Positions 48,290 to 58,742 of a DNA stretch of 64,000 nucleotides are shown piece after piece. The first letter of the stretch is position 1. Each line of letters starts with the position of its first letter. The notes beneath the pieces were generated by a model. That model had not been told where the DNA came from and searched no databases. It worked only from the letters and a program-made list of their open reading frames with translations. Position numbers and translations under genes: made by a program. Origin of the DNA: Alkalibacterium sp. 20 (GTDB taxonomy: Bacteria; Bacillota; Bacilli; Lactobacillales; Carnobacteriaceae_A); contig NZ_LSRN01000100.1 in NCBI RefSeq assembly GCF_001885615.1, forward strand, positions 1 through 64,000. Reading direction: 5' to 3'.

Positions 48290-48303
48290 CACTATTAAAA
48301 CTA

Positions 48304-48936
48304 TTATTGGCCCATATCTTTAACTTTCATCAATCGAGTAATCGCTGCACGTTCACTTTCATCCAGCTTCATTCTAATGAAATAAATGGTTTCTTCCAGT
48401 TGAGGAATAGTCATATATTCCAAAGCATTCACTCGACGTCGGGTTTTCTCTATTTCATCTGCCAACAATTGACATGTTTTTTCAATTTCAGCTAATTCAA
48501 GCATTTTAGGCATGACTTCTATGAGATACTCAAAAGTTAAATCTAATTCGCCATTAGAGTTTAAATAACCGTAACTTAATGCACTAGCGTCCTCAATATT
48601 ATCCTCATATTGAAAGTTCATCTGAGGGACTCTTACACTCATAATATTCTTACGTCCAATATTTAAAGATACACTTCGGCTAGGAACAGCCATCAGTTCT
48701 TCAATGTAACTCTCATGTAATAATGATTTCGCCATGGCAAAAGACTGCATTGCTTTTTCGAGTTTTTCTTCGACATGGTTTCTTAACTCATTATTTTTCC
48801 TGATCAACTGAATGAACTGTCGCATGAGTTCATCCTGTTTGTCTTTTAGTAACTTATGACCTCGAGTTGCTAAACTCAATCGTTTCTTCAAGTTTGCAAG
48901 CTCCATACGAGTGGGGTTGACATCTATCTTAGCCAT
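48304..48936 (-). CDS. ntpD: V-type ATPase subunit D
   Basis: Central rotor stalk subunit that turns inside the A3B3 hexamer. The 210-residue protein starts with the typical [31 protein letters not shown] (residues 7-37, coiled coil), and ends in a second long helix with [16 protein letters not shown]. It is the last gene of the operon. The ntpH and ntpJ genes that follow in Enterococcus hirae are missing. Confidence 0.95.
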   Translation of the reverse strand: MAKIDVNPTRMELANLKKRLSLATRGHKLLKDKQDELMRQFIQLIRKNNELRNHVEEKLEKAMQSFAMAKSLLHESYIEELMAVPSRSVSLNIGRKNIMSVRVPQMNFQYEDNIEDASALSYGYLNSNGELDLTFEYLIEVMPKMLELAEIEKTCQLLADEIEKTRRRVNALEYMTIPQLEETIYFIRMKLDESERAAITRLMKVKDMGQ

Positions 48937-48941
48937 TTACC

Positions 48942-50318
48942 TCACTCTCCTTTTGGCATATATTTGTCTAACATATCGTCTTTAATACGTTTGAGTTCAG
49001 ATCTTGGAAGAATTTTTAGCAAGTCCCAAGCCAAATCCAAGGTTTCCTGAATAGATCTATTTGTATAGTTCCCCTGATCAACGTATTCTTTTTCAAATTT
49101 AGTTGTAAACTCAACATATTTTTTATCCGTCTCAGATAGTGCAGCTTCACCTAACACCGCAGATAATTCTTTCGCTTCCTTACCTAGAGCATATGCTGAG
49201 AACATTTGGTTCATTGTTGCCGCGTGGTCTTCTCTTGTTTTTCCTTCTCCTGTACCTTTGTCTTTCAAACGCGATAAGGATGGTAAAACATCAATAGGCG
49301 GTTGATAGCCCTGGTTATACAGATCACGAGACAAAATAATTTGTCCTTCAGTAATATAACCTGTCAGGTCAGGAATTGGATGGGTAATGTCATCTTCCGG
49401 CATTGTAAGGATCGGAATCTGTGTAACAGATCCTTTAGTTCCTTCCAATCGCCCTGCACGTTCGTATAGCGATGCCAGGTTGGTATACAAATAACCTGGA
49501 TAACCACGACGACCCGGCACTTCACGACGAGCAGCCGAAATTTCACGCAGTGCTTCAGCATAGTTGGTCATGTCTGTCATAATAACAAGAACGTGCATGT
49601 CTTTTTCAAAAGCTAAATATTCAGCCGCTGTTAAAGCCATACGTGGTGTAGCAATACGCTCAATCGCAGGATCATCTGCCAAGTTTATAAACAGGACAGA
49701 ACGATCGATCGCTCCTGTTTCTTTGAAGTCATTCATAAAGAATTCAGCTTCTTCAAATGTGATACCGATAGCAACGAAAACCACTGCGAATTTTTCTTCT
49801 TTGTTAGTAACACTCGCTTGTCTGGCAATCTGAGCAGCTAGTTCTTTATGTGGTAGTCCAGAGCCAGAAAATACGGGTAGTTTTTGACCACGTACTAATG
49901 TATTTAAGTGGTCAATAGTAGAAATACCTGTCTGAATAAATTCATCCGGATAGTCACGTGCGATAGGGTTGATTGCCTGACCATTGATATCCAGACTTTT
50001 TTCTGGAATCAAGTCCGGTCCGCCATCATTTACTCGGCCCATGCCGTCAAATGTACGACCAATCATATCTTCTGAAACTTCCAACGATAAAGGTTTACCT
50101 AAGAAACGGACTTTAGTGTCCTCTAGGTTGATCCCAGTTGATCCTTCAAATAACTGAACAACTGCTTTATCTCCAGTAATTTCCAACACTTGGCCACGAC
50201 GACGCTCGCCAGTCTGCATTTCAATATCAACCAACTCATCAAATTTAACACCTTCAACACCTTCAACGGTCATCAACGGTCCGACAATTTCTGTAACTGT
50301 TTTATATTCTTTAAGCAT
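48942..50318 (-). CDS. ntpB: V-type ATPase subunit B
   Basis: Non-catalytic nucleotide-binding subunit of the V1 hexamer. The 458-residue protein has [21 protein letters not shown], a degenerate P-loop as usual for B, the arginine finger region and [21 protein letters not shown] chose the ATG at 50318, overlapping the ntpA stop by 8 bp, behind AGGTGGTG; a start at 50342 would lie deeper in ntpA. Confidence 0.96.
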   Translation of the reverse strand: MLKEYKTVTEIVGPLMTVEGVEGVKFDELVDIEMQTGERRRGQVLEITGDKAVVQLFEGSTGINLEDTKVRFLGKPLSLEVSEDMIGRTFDGMGRVNDGGPDLIPEKSLDINGQAINPIARDYPDEFIQTGISTIDHLNTLVRGQKLPVFSGSGLPHKELAAQIARQASVTNKEEKFAVVFVAIGITFEEAEFFMNDFKETGAIDRSVLFINLADDPAIERIATPRMALTAAEYLAFEKDMHVLVIMTDMTNYAEALREISAARREVPGRRGYPGYLYTNLASLYERAGRLEGTKGSVTQIPILTMPEDDITHPIPDLTGYITEGQIILSRDLYNQGYQPPIDVLPSLSRLKDKGTGEGKTREDHAATMNQMFSAYALGKEAKELSAVLGEAALSETDKKYVEFTTKFEKEYVDQGNYTNRSIQETLDLAWDLLKILPRSELKRIKDDMLDKYMPKGE

Positions 50319-52095
50319 CTGATTCCACACCACCTTTCTCAAGCACTACTTTAACTTCTTTTTCAATTTGCACATTAATTTCTTTGATGCGAGTTAACTC
50401 TTCTTCAGGTACAAATTTCATACGAGCGATTTTTTCACGTGCATTTTCCGTACCTTCGATAATTTCATCGTAGTATGCACCTAAATCCATTGCTTTTTCT
50501 GCTTCTCCTTGATAGAGCAGGATGGTATTCAACATTTCGTATTGCTTATTTCTGGACGTATACGTATCAACGTCATCAAAAGCGTTTTGCTGCAGGTAAT
50601 CTTCTCGAAGCATACGAGCGGTAACTAGCTTTAAACGGTCTTTCTCAGAAAGTGATTCCACACCAACCAGACGTACAATCTCTTGTAATTCTGACTCGTC
50701 TTGGAGTAATGATTTTGTATGAGTAACCATAGCGCTCCAGTCGACATCAAGTTTTTTACCAACAAAAGCATTCATGTCATTGGAATAAAGTGAATAAGAC
50801 TTAAGCCAGTTAATTGATGGAAAATGACGTCTTTGGGCTAATGAACTATCTAGCCCCCAGAATACTTTAGCCACTCGCAATGTGTTTTGGGTAACGGGTT
50901 CGGATGTATCTCCACCTGGAGGCGATACAGCACCAATGGCAGTAATACTACCTTCTCTGCCTTTGCTTCCTAATGCGATAACTTTTCCGGCACGCTCATA
51001 AAATTCAGCTATACGACTACCTAGATAAGCAGGATACCCTTCATCCCCAGGCATTTCTTCAAGTCGTCCTGACATTTCACGTAGAGCCTCAGCCCAACGT
51101 GAAGTTGAATCAGCCATGATTGCTACCGAATAGCCCATGTCACGGAAATATTCTGCAATAGTGATTCCTGTATAGATAGAAGCTTCACGAGCTGCCACAG
51201 GCATATTAGAGGTGTTAGCAATCAATACCGTTCTTTCCATAATTGATTCGCCTGTATTAGGATCGATCAATTCTGGAAATTCATTAATTACGTCTGTCAT
51301 CTCATTACCACGTTCGCCACAACCAACATAAACAACTAAGTCAACATCTGCCCATTTCGCAATTTGGTGCTGAACAACTGTTTTACCGGCTCCAAATGGT
51401 CCGGGTACAGCAGCGGCTCCACCTTTAGCTACAGGGAATAACGTATCAATAACACGTTGTCCTGTAATTAATGGTTCGACCGGATTCAATTTCTTAGCAA
51501 TGGGTCTACCCTGACGGACAGGCCACTTTTGCATCATCGTAAATTCTTTATCACCGGTATCAGTTTCTAAGACATAAATATTATCTGTTACAGTGAAAGC
51601 ACCTGTTTCGATAGATTTCACTTTTCCTTTTACGCCAAATGGTATCATAATACGGTGTTCAATAACTTTCGTTTCCTGAACTGTCCCCACTACGTCTCCT
51701 TCAGCAAGATTTGTTCCAACTTCTACTGCTGGAACAAATTCCCATTTTTTGTCACGATTTAAAGGTGCGATGGTCATACCTCTTTCAAGATAATTACTTT
51801 GCGTTTTTTTCATAAATTCATCTAATGGTCTTTGAATTCCGTCAAACATCTGAGAAATCATACCAGGAGCTAATTCTACAGATAGCGCTTCTCCTGTCGT
51901 TTCAACAGTTTCACCAGGTCCAACCATCGACGTTTCTTCATAAACCTGAATCGAGGCTATATCATCCCGCATTTCTATAATTTCACCGATAAGGCCTAAA
52001 CGACCTACTCGACATATATCTTGTATATTTGCTGATTCCATTCCACTAGCCGTAACTAGAGGTCCGGAAACACTCACAATCGTTCCTTTACTCAA
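50311..52095 (-). CDS. ntpA: V-type ATPase catalytic subunit A
   Basis: ATP-hydrolysing subunit. The 594-residue length includes the bulge (non-homologous) domain typical of V/A-type A subunits (about 110-190). Walker A is [13 protein letters not shown], the catalytic glutamate lies in GCGERGNEM, and [20 protein letters not shown] is fully conserved. It starts with TTG at 52095 behind GGAGGG. It belongs to the ntpFIKECGABD operon. Confidence 0.97.
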   Translation of the reverse strand: MSKGTIVSVSGPLVTASGMESANIQDICRVGRLGLIGEIIEMRDDIASIQVYEETSMVGPGETVETTGEALSVELAPGMISQMFDGIQRPLDEFMKKTQSNYLERGMTIAPLNRDKKWEFVPAVEVGTNLAEGDVVGTVQETKVIEHRIMIPFGVKGKVKSIETGAFTVTDNIYVLETDTGDKEFTMMQKWPVRQGRPIAKKLNPVEPLITGQRVIDTLFPVAKGGAAAVPGPFGAGKTVVQHQIAKWADVDLVVYVGCGERGNEMTDVINEFPELIDPNTGESIMERTVLIANTSNMPVAAREASIYTGITIAEYFRDMGYSVAIMADSTSRWAEALREMSGRLEEMPGDEGYPAYLGSRIAEFYERAGKVIALGSKGREGSITAIGAVSPPGGDTSEPVTQNTLRVAKVFWGLDSSLAQRRHFPSINWLKSYSLYSNDMNAFVGKKLDVDWSAMVTHTKSLLQDESELQEIVRLVGVESLSEKDRLKLVTARMLREDYLQQNAFDDVDTYTSRNKQYEMLNTILLYQGEAEKAMDLGAYYDEIIEGTENAREKIARMKFVPEEELTRIKEINVQIEKEVKVVLEKGGVESDA

Positions 52096-52107
52096 ATTCG
52101 TACCCTC

Positions 52108-52419
52108 CTATAAGATATTCTGACCCACAGCTTTTTCCACATTATCCTGGATTCGTTTCTTACCGATTCCGCGCGATCCAGTATGATTGGGGATCAAAAT
52201 GATGGCAGGTTTCAGTTTTGCATCATAGCGTTTTATGGTTTCTGGAACCATCTCTGCCAATTGTTCAGTTAAATATATTACTCCATAGTCTTTATCCGCC
52301 ATACTGTCAATGATCAGTCGAGCTTCTTTAGCTTCAGATGCGAAAGACACTGAAAAGCCCAACATTTTGAAGGCTAAAACAGATTCTTTGTCTCCGACAA
52401 CACCAATTTTATTCGGCAT
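52108..52419 (-). CDS. ntpG: V-type ATPase subunit F (NtpG)
   Basis: Small rotor subunit that binds subunit D. The 103-residue protein has [20 protein letters not shown] at the N-terminus and the alternating fold ([15 protein letters not shown]) of the family. It is called G in the Enterococcus hirae ntp naming. The ATG overlaps the ntpC stop by 11 bp. Confidence 0.92.
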   Translation of the reverse strand: MPNKIGVVGDKESVLAFKMLGFSVSFASEAKEARLIIDSMADKDYGVIYLTEQLAEMVPETIKRYDAKLKPAIILIPNHTGSRGIGKKRIQDNVEKAVGQNIL

Positions 52420-53413
52420 AGTTTAAACGCATCCTTTCTCTGATTTGATCCGAGGATAAGCCATTTTCTTTACCCGAGAGGATCAAACGTAAATTTGTTA
52501 CTTCTATTTCTTTAGCATATAGATAAGCTACGACAGGCATCGGGCCAAATGATTTTAACCGTGCTTCACGCATTTTTTCCATATAAGCATTATCTGTTTC
52601 ATAGTCAACTTTTATTGTTGATAATTCCCCAGTGTCAGCATTCACTGATTTATCAATAAGTTGACGATAATCCGTTTTTTTGTAAAACTGAGCAACGGAG
52701 TTTAAATCTTCGTCCATTAGATTTAATAAATCTACTTTAGGAATAGATCCCGAACTTGACAAAACAGTCAGCATAAAGTTACGTGTGCGATTTTGTTTCA
52801 TTCCTCTTACGAGTGTTGAAAGATTATTATAATCAATGTAACGTTCAATCAATGCCGGTATATCAGTTTCGACGGTTTCATCAGCTAAAAGACGCAAGTG
52901 TGTAAAAAATCTTCTGTCCAAAATAATATCTACCGACTGCACATTTTGATATTCTTCGTAATCTGTTTTCACTTCATTTATGCTGTCCACGTATGCTTTA
53001 GGCAGAACCTCTGATTCTCCGAGACGAACTGCTTGACGTAATTCGGAGATGGGGTATCGTCCAATAGGAATAAACAAGTGATCTAGATCCTGATCAGTTA
53101 CTTCTTCTTTGAATAAGACTTTCAAGTTGTGATACGCATACCTTAATCCAACAAGTTCAACTAATTCCTTATTCGGAACAATTTCAAACATCTCGTTATA
53201 TGTCTGATGTAACTCGTTCATGAACATCGAATCATAATTTTTGTCTTCTTTAATTCTATCAACATCATTACGATAAGGTGTTTCGCGTAAAATATTAACA
53301 GCCTCTCCAAACGAATCTGATGTTAGCATTCTTTCAAAATGAGCTCGAGTGAGGAGGTCATTTTCATAGATACGAATGAGAACATTACTTGCTCCATATG
53401 CACTATCTTTCAA
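52409..53413 (-). CDS. ntpC: V-type ATPase subunit C/d (NtpC)
   Basis: Links the central stalk to the membrane ring. The 334-residue helical protein matches the family with [22 protein letters not shown] at the N-terminus and [25 protein letters not shown] near the C-terminus. The start is TTG at 53413 behind GAGAGGGG. It sits between ntpE and ntpG. Confidence 0.93.
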   Translation of the reverse strand: MKDSAYGASNVLIRIYENDLLTRAHFERMLTSDSFGEAVNILRETPYRNDVDRIKEDKNYDSMFMNELHQTYNEMFEIVPNKELVELVGLRYAYHNLKVLFKEEVTDQDLDHLFIPIGRYPISELRQAVRLGESEVLPKAYVDSINEVKTDYEEYQNVQSVDIILDRRFFTHLRLLADETVETDIPALIERYIDYNNLSTLVRGMKQNRTRNFMLTVLSSSGSIPKVDLLNLMDEDLNSVAQFYKKTDYRQLIDKSVNADTGELSTIKVDYETDNAYMEKMREARLKSFGPMPVVAYLYAKEIEVTNLRLILSGKENGLSSDQIRERMRLNYAE

Positions 53414-53427
53414 AACTATTCCCCTCT

Positions 53428-54006
53428 CTAAAATAATTCATTTGATATTTCGGACAAAATATCACTTTTTAATTCTTCTACAAGTATATCAAACACAAAA
53501 TTATAATCGATGTCATCTTTTCCCACAATTAAACCTGATTTTTTTGAAATTGTTTCATCAGATATACGAACACTTAGATTTTCAGGTGCGTTTTCTTTGA
53601 TCCATACTGTATCAATTAAATCTCTGGACTTTTCACCAAAAATTAAAGTGATTTCTTTTTCGTTTTCAAAATTTTGGAAAACATTCAATACAAAAGTTTG
53701 GAAGGTGCTTTTATCAAGCGTATCTAATTTATCTTTGGTATCAACGAAAATTTTATTCAGCAAATTTTGTTTCGCCGATAATATATTATTACGTTTTTTA
53801 ATTTCTAACGTGTTTGTTTTAATTACATATTCTTTCTCAACTTTTTCTTTAACATCGTCTTTCAGTTGTTGTCTCTTTGCAACTTCTGCTGTTTGTGAAG
53901 CTAGAACGTCTTCTGCTGCTGCAATTTTAGCTTGTTCAACTTTCTGACGGAGCGCTGCTCTTTCTTTTTCAACAACGCGTTCTGTTAATAATTTCAAGTC
54001 AGCCAT
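53428..54006 (-). CDS. ntpE: V-type ATPase subunit E (NtpE)
   Basis: Peripheral stalk subunit that pairs with the NtpF product. The 192-residue protein begins with a long charged coiled coil (about 1-105) and ends in a mixed globular domain (SGLIVGKDDIDYNFVFDILVEEL). I chose the ATG at 54006; the frame open from 54030 would begin inside the AGGAGGG binding site. The gene is preceded by a stem-loop with T-rich tail after ntpK. Confidence 0.92.
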   Translation of the reverse strand: MADLKLLTERVVEKERAALRQKVEQAKIAAAEDVLASQTAEVAKRQQLKDDVKEKVEKEYVIKTNTLEIKKRNNILSAKQNLLNKIFVDTKDKLDTLDKSTFQTFVLNVFQNFENEKEITLIFGEKSRDLIDTVWIKENAPENLSVRISDETISKKSGLIVGKDDIDYNFVFDILVEELKSDILSEISNELF

Positions 54007-54047
54007 CTTTTGGATTTCCCTCCTATTCAATTACAATTAAAGAAAGA

Positions 54048-54108
54048 AAGGAATTGAGTTGATACTAAAAGCATGTATTTGCTCTCACTGTATTACCTCA
54101 AATCCCTT
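54048..54108 (-). terminator. Possible attenuator between ntpK and ntpE
   Basis: On the minus strand AAGGGATTTGAG (54108-54097) pairs with CTCAATTCCTT (54058-54048): 11 pairs including one G-U and one bulge. The 38-nt interior can pair partly (GTAATAC with GTATC, GCT with AGC). TTCTTTCTTTAATTG follows, T-rich but not a pure run. Confidence 0.5.
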
Positions 54109-54119
54109 CATTCATTTTA

Positions 54120-54620
<501 letters not shown>

Positions 54621-54647
54621 TTATTTTTATTCAAAAAAATTGAATCC

Positions 54648-56603
54648 TTAATTTTTCTGGTCTAACCGGATATGTTTTTCCAGCGTTTTTAATGGGGTAA
54701 GCGGACGTCCGCCTCCTTCGAAAAACTTGCCAAAGAACTCAACGTATTGCAGACGAGACGAATGCACGTACGCACTCAAGAACGTCAAAGCAATATTAAG
54801 TGTGTGTAAGGCAACGATAATTAATACCCCTACTGTAAATCTGGCATAGACGGGTAAGAATCCTACTATCATGTTAAAGGCCATAGCTATATTTGCACTG
54901 GCTACGCCTAAGGCCATCAAACGTGTGTAAGACACTATGTCCCCAACGTAGCCTGATATACCATACAAATTATAAGCACCTAAGCCCACTCCAAGCGCAG
55001 TATTCGGTGTTGAAATAGCACTGAAGACAAGAATACCAATAGCATTAAGAACAACGATACCAATTCCTATTTGTGTCATTAACGTACTATCGATCAGCAA
55101 GGCTCCGGCTACCCATAAGATAAATCCAACCAGCATCATTGCCCAAGCATAACCATCAATATATGCGGATGCTCTTTGACCTTGTCGATTTTTTATGATC
55201 CCATTTAAAATCAGACCATAAAGCAATTGGACTAATCCCATCACAACCGAGATTATCATTATCACTAAGACATCCTCTTGTAGTGACAGCACTTGAAATG
55301 GCAACTCGATCCCAAAAAAACTACCGAAAAACATACCGAATGCCATTGTCGGATACGAAAGAACATGTAAGAATTTAACGAAATTCCCTGTAGACCCCTC
55401 AATATTAAATACTTTCATAGAAAACAGTGTTACTCCAAAGAGTAATAATCCGTAACCTATATCGGCAGACATCATTCCAAAGAATATCATGAAAAACGGC
55501 ATCATAAGAGGCGTAGGATCAACTTCACTATATTGTGGATAACTGAACATCTGTGTAATCATTTCAAAAGGTTGTACGAGTTTATTGTTTTTCAAGACGA
55601 TTGGTACTTCTTTATACTCTTCCAACTTGATTTCATCAGTTAAGATAGCGACTTCGCTTTCTCCCACTTCTTGACTGATATTATTTTTAAGGTTTTGAAT
55701 TTTTTCTTCTTCAATCCACCCTGTCAGTAAGAACAAGTGCGGACTATCTATCAAAATATCTTTCGCTTTATTTCTCTCAGACAAGTTGTAGTAATATTCC
55801 TCTGCTAACTGTAGATTTATATAAACTGACTTCCAATCATTCATTTCTTTCTTTCTTTTACTGATGCCATCTCTTTTATCTTTTTGTTCTGAAAGATTTC
55901 GATATAGAGCATCTTCAGGTAAAACATCATAACGGTATTTTAATTCTCTGAAACTGTATTGACTGATACTATCCTTCAAGCCTTTAAGTTCATCTTTTGG
56001 AAGTATGAATAAATAAGCAATTTCATCGCTTCTTCTAAATACTTCATCATAATAAATCTTGCCATTTTCTTTAATTGTATTCACGAGCGGTTCTGCATGT
56101 TCTTTGTCAATCGTTCCGATCAATACATGCATCAATTTAAACTGACTCACTTCATCAGGCATGAAATTAAGTCCACGCCATTTTCTTAAAAACTGTTCTT
56201 CTTGTTTTAGATCCTTAAACTCTTCATCAAGTTTGTTTAATTGTTGTTCTTTTTCTGAAACTTGATTAATCAACGCATCAATATTCGCTTGTTCGACACG
56301 TTCCTCTAATTCAGGTAAAGAGAACACTTCCCGTTTAGACTTAAGTTTTTCAATCAATCCAAGTTTGGCAACATAATCATCTAGATATTCAATAGAATAT
56401 TCAATATCCGACAATTTACTCTGGTAATTAATTCCTTCCGAATCTGATGTTTCTCTAGTGAATCCTATTAACAAATCTTCTTCAACCTTGTCAGCAAGTG
56501 GTATGATTTCAAGACTCTGCATCTCTTGAACACTTTTCAAGACTTTTTCTTTATGCGCATGTTCTGCCAACAAAGTCAATTTTTTCATTTTAGCTATTGC
56601 CAT
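54648..56603 (-). CDS. ntpI: V-type ATPase subunit I/a (NtpI)
   Basis: Stator subunit holding the ion half-channels. The cytoplasmic half (about 1-340) contains coiled coils; the C-terminal half has about seven to eight membrane helices. The conserved arginine helix lies at the end, in LSAYVHSSRLQYVEFFGKFF, followed by GGGRPLTPL. The 651-residue length is typical. The start at 56603 overlaps ntpF by 14 bp behind GAGGAGG. Confidence 0.95.
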   Translation of the reverse strand: MAIAKMKKLTLLAEHAHKEKVLKSVQEMQSLEIIPLADKVEEDLLIGFTRETSDSEGINYQSKLSDIEYSIEYLDDYVAKLGLIEKLKSKREVFSLPELEERVEQANIDALINQVSEKEQQLNKLDEEFKDLKQEEQFLRKWRGLNFMPDEVSQFKLMHVLIGTIDKEHAEPLVNTIKENGKIYYDEVFRRSDEIAYLFILPKDELKGLKDSISQYSFRELKYRYDVLPEDALYRNLSEQKDKRDGISKRKKEMNDWKSVYINLQLAEEYYYNLSERNKAKDILIDSPHLFLLTGWIEEEKIQNLKNNISQEVGESEVAILTDEIKLEEYKEVPIVLKNNKLVQPFEMITQMFSYPQYSEVDPTPLMMPFFMIFFGMMSADIGYGLLLFGVTLFSMKVFNIEGSTGNFVKFLHVLSYPTMAFGMFFGSFFGIELPFQVLSLQEDVLVIMIISVVMGLVQLLYGLILNGIIKNRQGQRASAYIDGYAWAMMLVGFILWVAGALLIDSTLMTQIGIGIVVLNAIGILVFSAISTPNTALGVGLGAYNLYGISGYVGDIVSYTRLMALGVASANIAMAFNMIVGFLPVYARFTVGVLIIVALHTLNIALTFLSAYVHSSRLQYVEFFGKFFEGGGRPLTPLKTLEKHIRLDQKN

Positions 56604-56916
56604 ATTTACGCAATACCTCCTCTGCTATTCGATTGGCTAACAAATCTTTCTTTCCTTTGTAAGCAGCATCGAATTTTACAGTTTCTTCTTGAACTGTTGC
56701 ATCTATCACTATTTCATCTTTACTTAAAACTTGTTCAAGATTATCATACTTTTCTTTCTGGTAATTCGCTATTTCTTGTTCTGTGAAATCTTTGTGAGTG
56801 TTTATTTCTTGTTCTTTTTTCTTTTCAATTTCTTTTATCTCGATTTCAGCATTCGCACGAAGTTCATTAACTCTGGCTTCTGCTTCTTTAACATAATTTA
56901 TAGCTTCTCGGTTCAT
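56590..56916 (-). CDS. ntpF: V-type ATPase subunit G/H-like peripheral stalk protein (NtpF)
   Basis: First gene of the operon. The 108-residue protein is almost entirely charged coiled coil (EAEARVNELRANAEIEIKEI, about 12-31), matching the small peripheral stalk subunit NtpF that dimerises with NtpE. Similarity across the family is weak, so the call rests on length, coiled coil and position ahead of ntpI. AAGGGGGAAGG precedes the ATG. Confidence 0.85.
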   Translation of the reverse strand: MNREAINYVKEAEARVNELRANAEIEIKEIEKKKEQEINTHKDFTEQEIANYQKEKYDNLEQVLSKDEIVIDATVQEETVKFDAAYKGKKDLLANRIAEEVLRKYGNS

Positions 56917-57042
56917 TTCCTTCCCCCTTTCAAAAAAATGGACGTAGCTAACAAGCTTCTTCTCACCCCAGAAGAAATAATCCTTGAAAGCTAACGCCCA
57001 ACCGTATAATAATTATTATTTATTGTATTACGAACACTAATA

Positions 57043-57072
57043 ATAATACCACATATACTGATATAGTGTCAA
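57043..57072 (-). promoter_or_regulatory. SigmaA promoter of the ntp operon
   Basis: On the minus strand a perfect TTGACA (57072-57067), an 18-bp spacer that ends in TGG, and TATTAT (57048-57043), an extended -10. The start near 57036 leaves a leader of about 120 nt before ntpF. Confidence 0.85.
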
Positions 57073-57127
57073 TTAATATACCAGTTCGGGCGTTTGGGTT
57101 TACATATTAGTCACTGACTTAAAATAA

Positions 57128-58000
57128 TTAGCCGGTTCTTTTATCTCCGTAACTAAAGACGGATAATGAGCCATAACCGGTGTGAGCAGCTATGGTAGGC
57201 CCGTAACTCGAAACGATGATTTCTCTGGGATTTGCTCTCTCAAGCAACTTTTCTTTAATGAATTCAGCTTCTTCGATCACACCAACATGACCGATGAAAA
57301 TAGAATGCTTATCTGTTTCAGTTAAATGTTTGATTGTTTGATCCACTAAATAATTTAGAGCTTTCTTTCTGCCTCTGACTTTTGCAGCGGGAACTAATTC
57401 ACCTTCAGTATTTACAACAATGATTGGTTTTACATTTAGTAACGATCCGACGGTGGCCGTAGTAGCTGAAATTCTCCCACCACGCTGCAAATGTTTTACA
57501 TCGTCTACAGTTACCAATGAGTGGTAATTTAATTTATTGTCTTCCACCCAGTCTATGAGTTCTTCGCGTGTGTATCCTTCTTGTTTCTTTTGACAGGCTT
57601 CATATACAAGGAGACCTTGACCAAGACTTGCCGCTTTTGTATCAATGATATCTATGTTGACTTCTTCGTATTCTTCTTCAAGAATCTTTTTAGCCTGAAC
57701 CGCTGAATTAAATGTTCCTGACAAAGCTGAAGAAAAAGCTAAATAAACAACAGGTATTTCTTTCTCGATATAAAATTTGAACTTTTCTATATATGAGTGC
57801 ACATTAATTTGAGAGGTAGATGCTGTTTCACCATTCTTGAGTCGTTGGAAAAATGCATTTTTATCAAACTTTTCTCCCATGTCATCAATTAATTCTTCTT
57901 CACCAATTCTGATCATAAAATTGACAATATCTATGTTGTAACGATTCACTAACTCTAGCGGTAAATCACTACCCGAGTCAGTTATAATTTGAAAATTCAC
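57128..58000 (-). CDS. DegV family fatty-acid-binding protein (FakB-like)
   Basis: A 290-residue DegV protein, the family that presents fatty acids to FakA. The N-terminal domain has TDSGSDLPLELVNRYNIDIV (about 7-26), the ligand-binding TSQIN (about 61-65), LAFSSALSGTFNSA (about 88-101) and the middle VDDVKHLQRGGRISATTA (about 162-179); R and H residues that contact the carboxylate are in the C-terminal domain. FakA is encoded at 31983-33635, so partner function is plausible. The gene is divergent from the SOS-box gene. Confidence 0.9.
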   Translation of the reverse strand: MNFQIITDSGSDLPLELVNRYNIDIVNFMIRIGEEELIDDMGEKFDKNAFFQRLKNGETASTSQINVHSYIEKFKFYIEKEIPVVYLAFSSALSGTFNSAVQAKKILEEEYEEVNIDIIDTKAASLGQGLLVYEACQKKQEGYTREELIDWVEDNKLNYHSLVTVDDVKHLQRGGRISATTATVGSLLNVKPIIVVNTEGELVPAAKVRGRKKALNYLVDQTIKHLTETDKHSIFIGHVGVIEEAEFIKEKLLERANPREIIVSSYGPTIAAHTGYGSLSVFSYGDKRTG

Positions 58001-58090
58001 GTTTTTAACTCACTCCTTTTTTACCACACTCTATATTATACTTATTCTCACAATAAATAGAAACATTATTAATAAATTATTCTGAACTTA

Positions 58091-58119
58091 TTGACGAATG
58101 TACGTTCGTTCGCTATAAT
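58091..58119 (+). promoter_or_regulatory. Promoter with overlapping LexA (SOS) box
   Basis: TTGACG (58091-58096), a 17-bp spacer and TATAAT (58114-58119). A CGAA-T-GTAC-G-TTCG sequence (58095-58108) matches the Bacillota LexA box CGAAC-N4-GTTCG with one mismatch and covers the -35 and spacer, where LexA would block RNA polymerase. A second GTTCG half-site lies at about 58133. Confidence 0.8.
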
Positions 58120-58150
58120 AAGGGTAACATACGTTCGGGAGAGGATAAAT

Positions 58151-58468
58151 ATGAGTAGATTAGCCACGAATAGACATTCACTCGTTGATTATATAAAAAA
58201 AGGATACGGAACACTCTTTACACCGATTGCAAAAGTTCAGGCGCAGATGCCTAGAGATCAAATTTCCACATATTTAAAACTGGCCGTCAAGAAACGGTAT
58301 CCTATTGTTGTCCAAGTTAATCCTACGGCTCAATCAGAAAGTATTATTGAGTTTTCTGGCATAGCTTATTTTTCACCCAAATCAACCCAAATTATCATCA
58401 AGTCTGACTTACAGTCAATAACATATTTAATTAATGCACGAGATATTAGACATATCAGGAGACAATAA
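58151..58468 (+). CDS. Small SOS-box-controlled protein, YolD-like C-terminal fold
   Basis: A 105-residue basic protein. It starts at the ATG 58151 behind AGAGGA; the frame opens earlier but that part holds the promoter. The N-terminal half (MSRLATNRHSLVDYIKKGYG) is helical; the C-terminal half alternates short strands (IIEFSGIAYFSPKSTQIIIK, then INARDIRHI) like the SH3-like core of YolD proteins, which often stand next to Y-family polymerases. No polymerase gene is near. The resemblance is by pattern only. A LexA box implies a DNA damage response. It has its own terminator. Confidence 0.6.
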   Translation: MSRLATNRHSLVDYIKKGYGTLFTPIAKVQAQMPRDQISTYLKLAVKKRYPIVVQVNPTAQSESIIEFSGIAYFSPKSTQIIIKSDLQSITYLINARDIRHIRRQ

Positions 58469-58478
58469 ACACATTCCT

Positions 58479-58540
58479 AAAACTCTATAGAGAGTAATAC
58501 TCAGGTTAAACACTTTGAGTAACTCTCTATAGAGTTTTTT
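58479..58540 (+). terminator. Strong bidirectional terminator after the SOS gene
   Basis: AAAACTCTATAGAGAGT (58479-58495) with ACTCTCTATAGAGTTTT (about 58522-58538), plus inner TACTCA/TGAGTA, and T-run. It begins 11 bp after the stop codon. Confidence 0.92.
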
Positions 58541-58702
58541 CTAAGTGACCAGAGGACTCTTAGTTTTATTAAATCGCATCATAATTAATACTATAAAGAA
58601 TATACACTTATAATATCTCCAGGAAACAATCTTTCTTATTGCAACACATGTTCACCGATCTTCATGTTAAACAACAAACCAAAATAGTTTATATCACTTT
58701 AC

Positions 58703-58735
58703 TAAAAAAAGACTAGCGCTAAATGCCAGTCTTTG
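58703..58735 (-). terminator. Terminator of cls
   Basis: On the minus strand AAAGACT and AGTCTTT (about 58734-58728 and 58716-58710) with an inner GC pair, followed by seven T. It lies 8 bp after the cls stop. The 160 bp between it and the SOS gene terminator show nothing recognisable. Confidence 0.85.
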
Positions 58736-58742
58736 AGTTGAA

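Noticed and set aside
56993-57100. Inverted 7-mers AACGCCC and GGGCGTT flanking the ntp promoter
   Set aside because: Only 7 bp long and about 90 bp apart; not enough to claim an operator.
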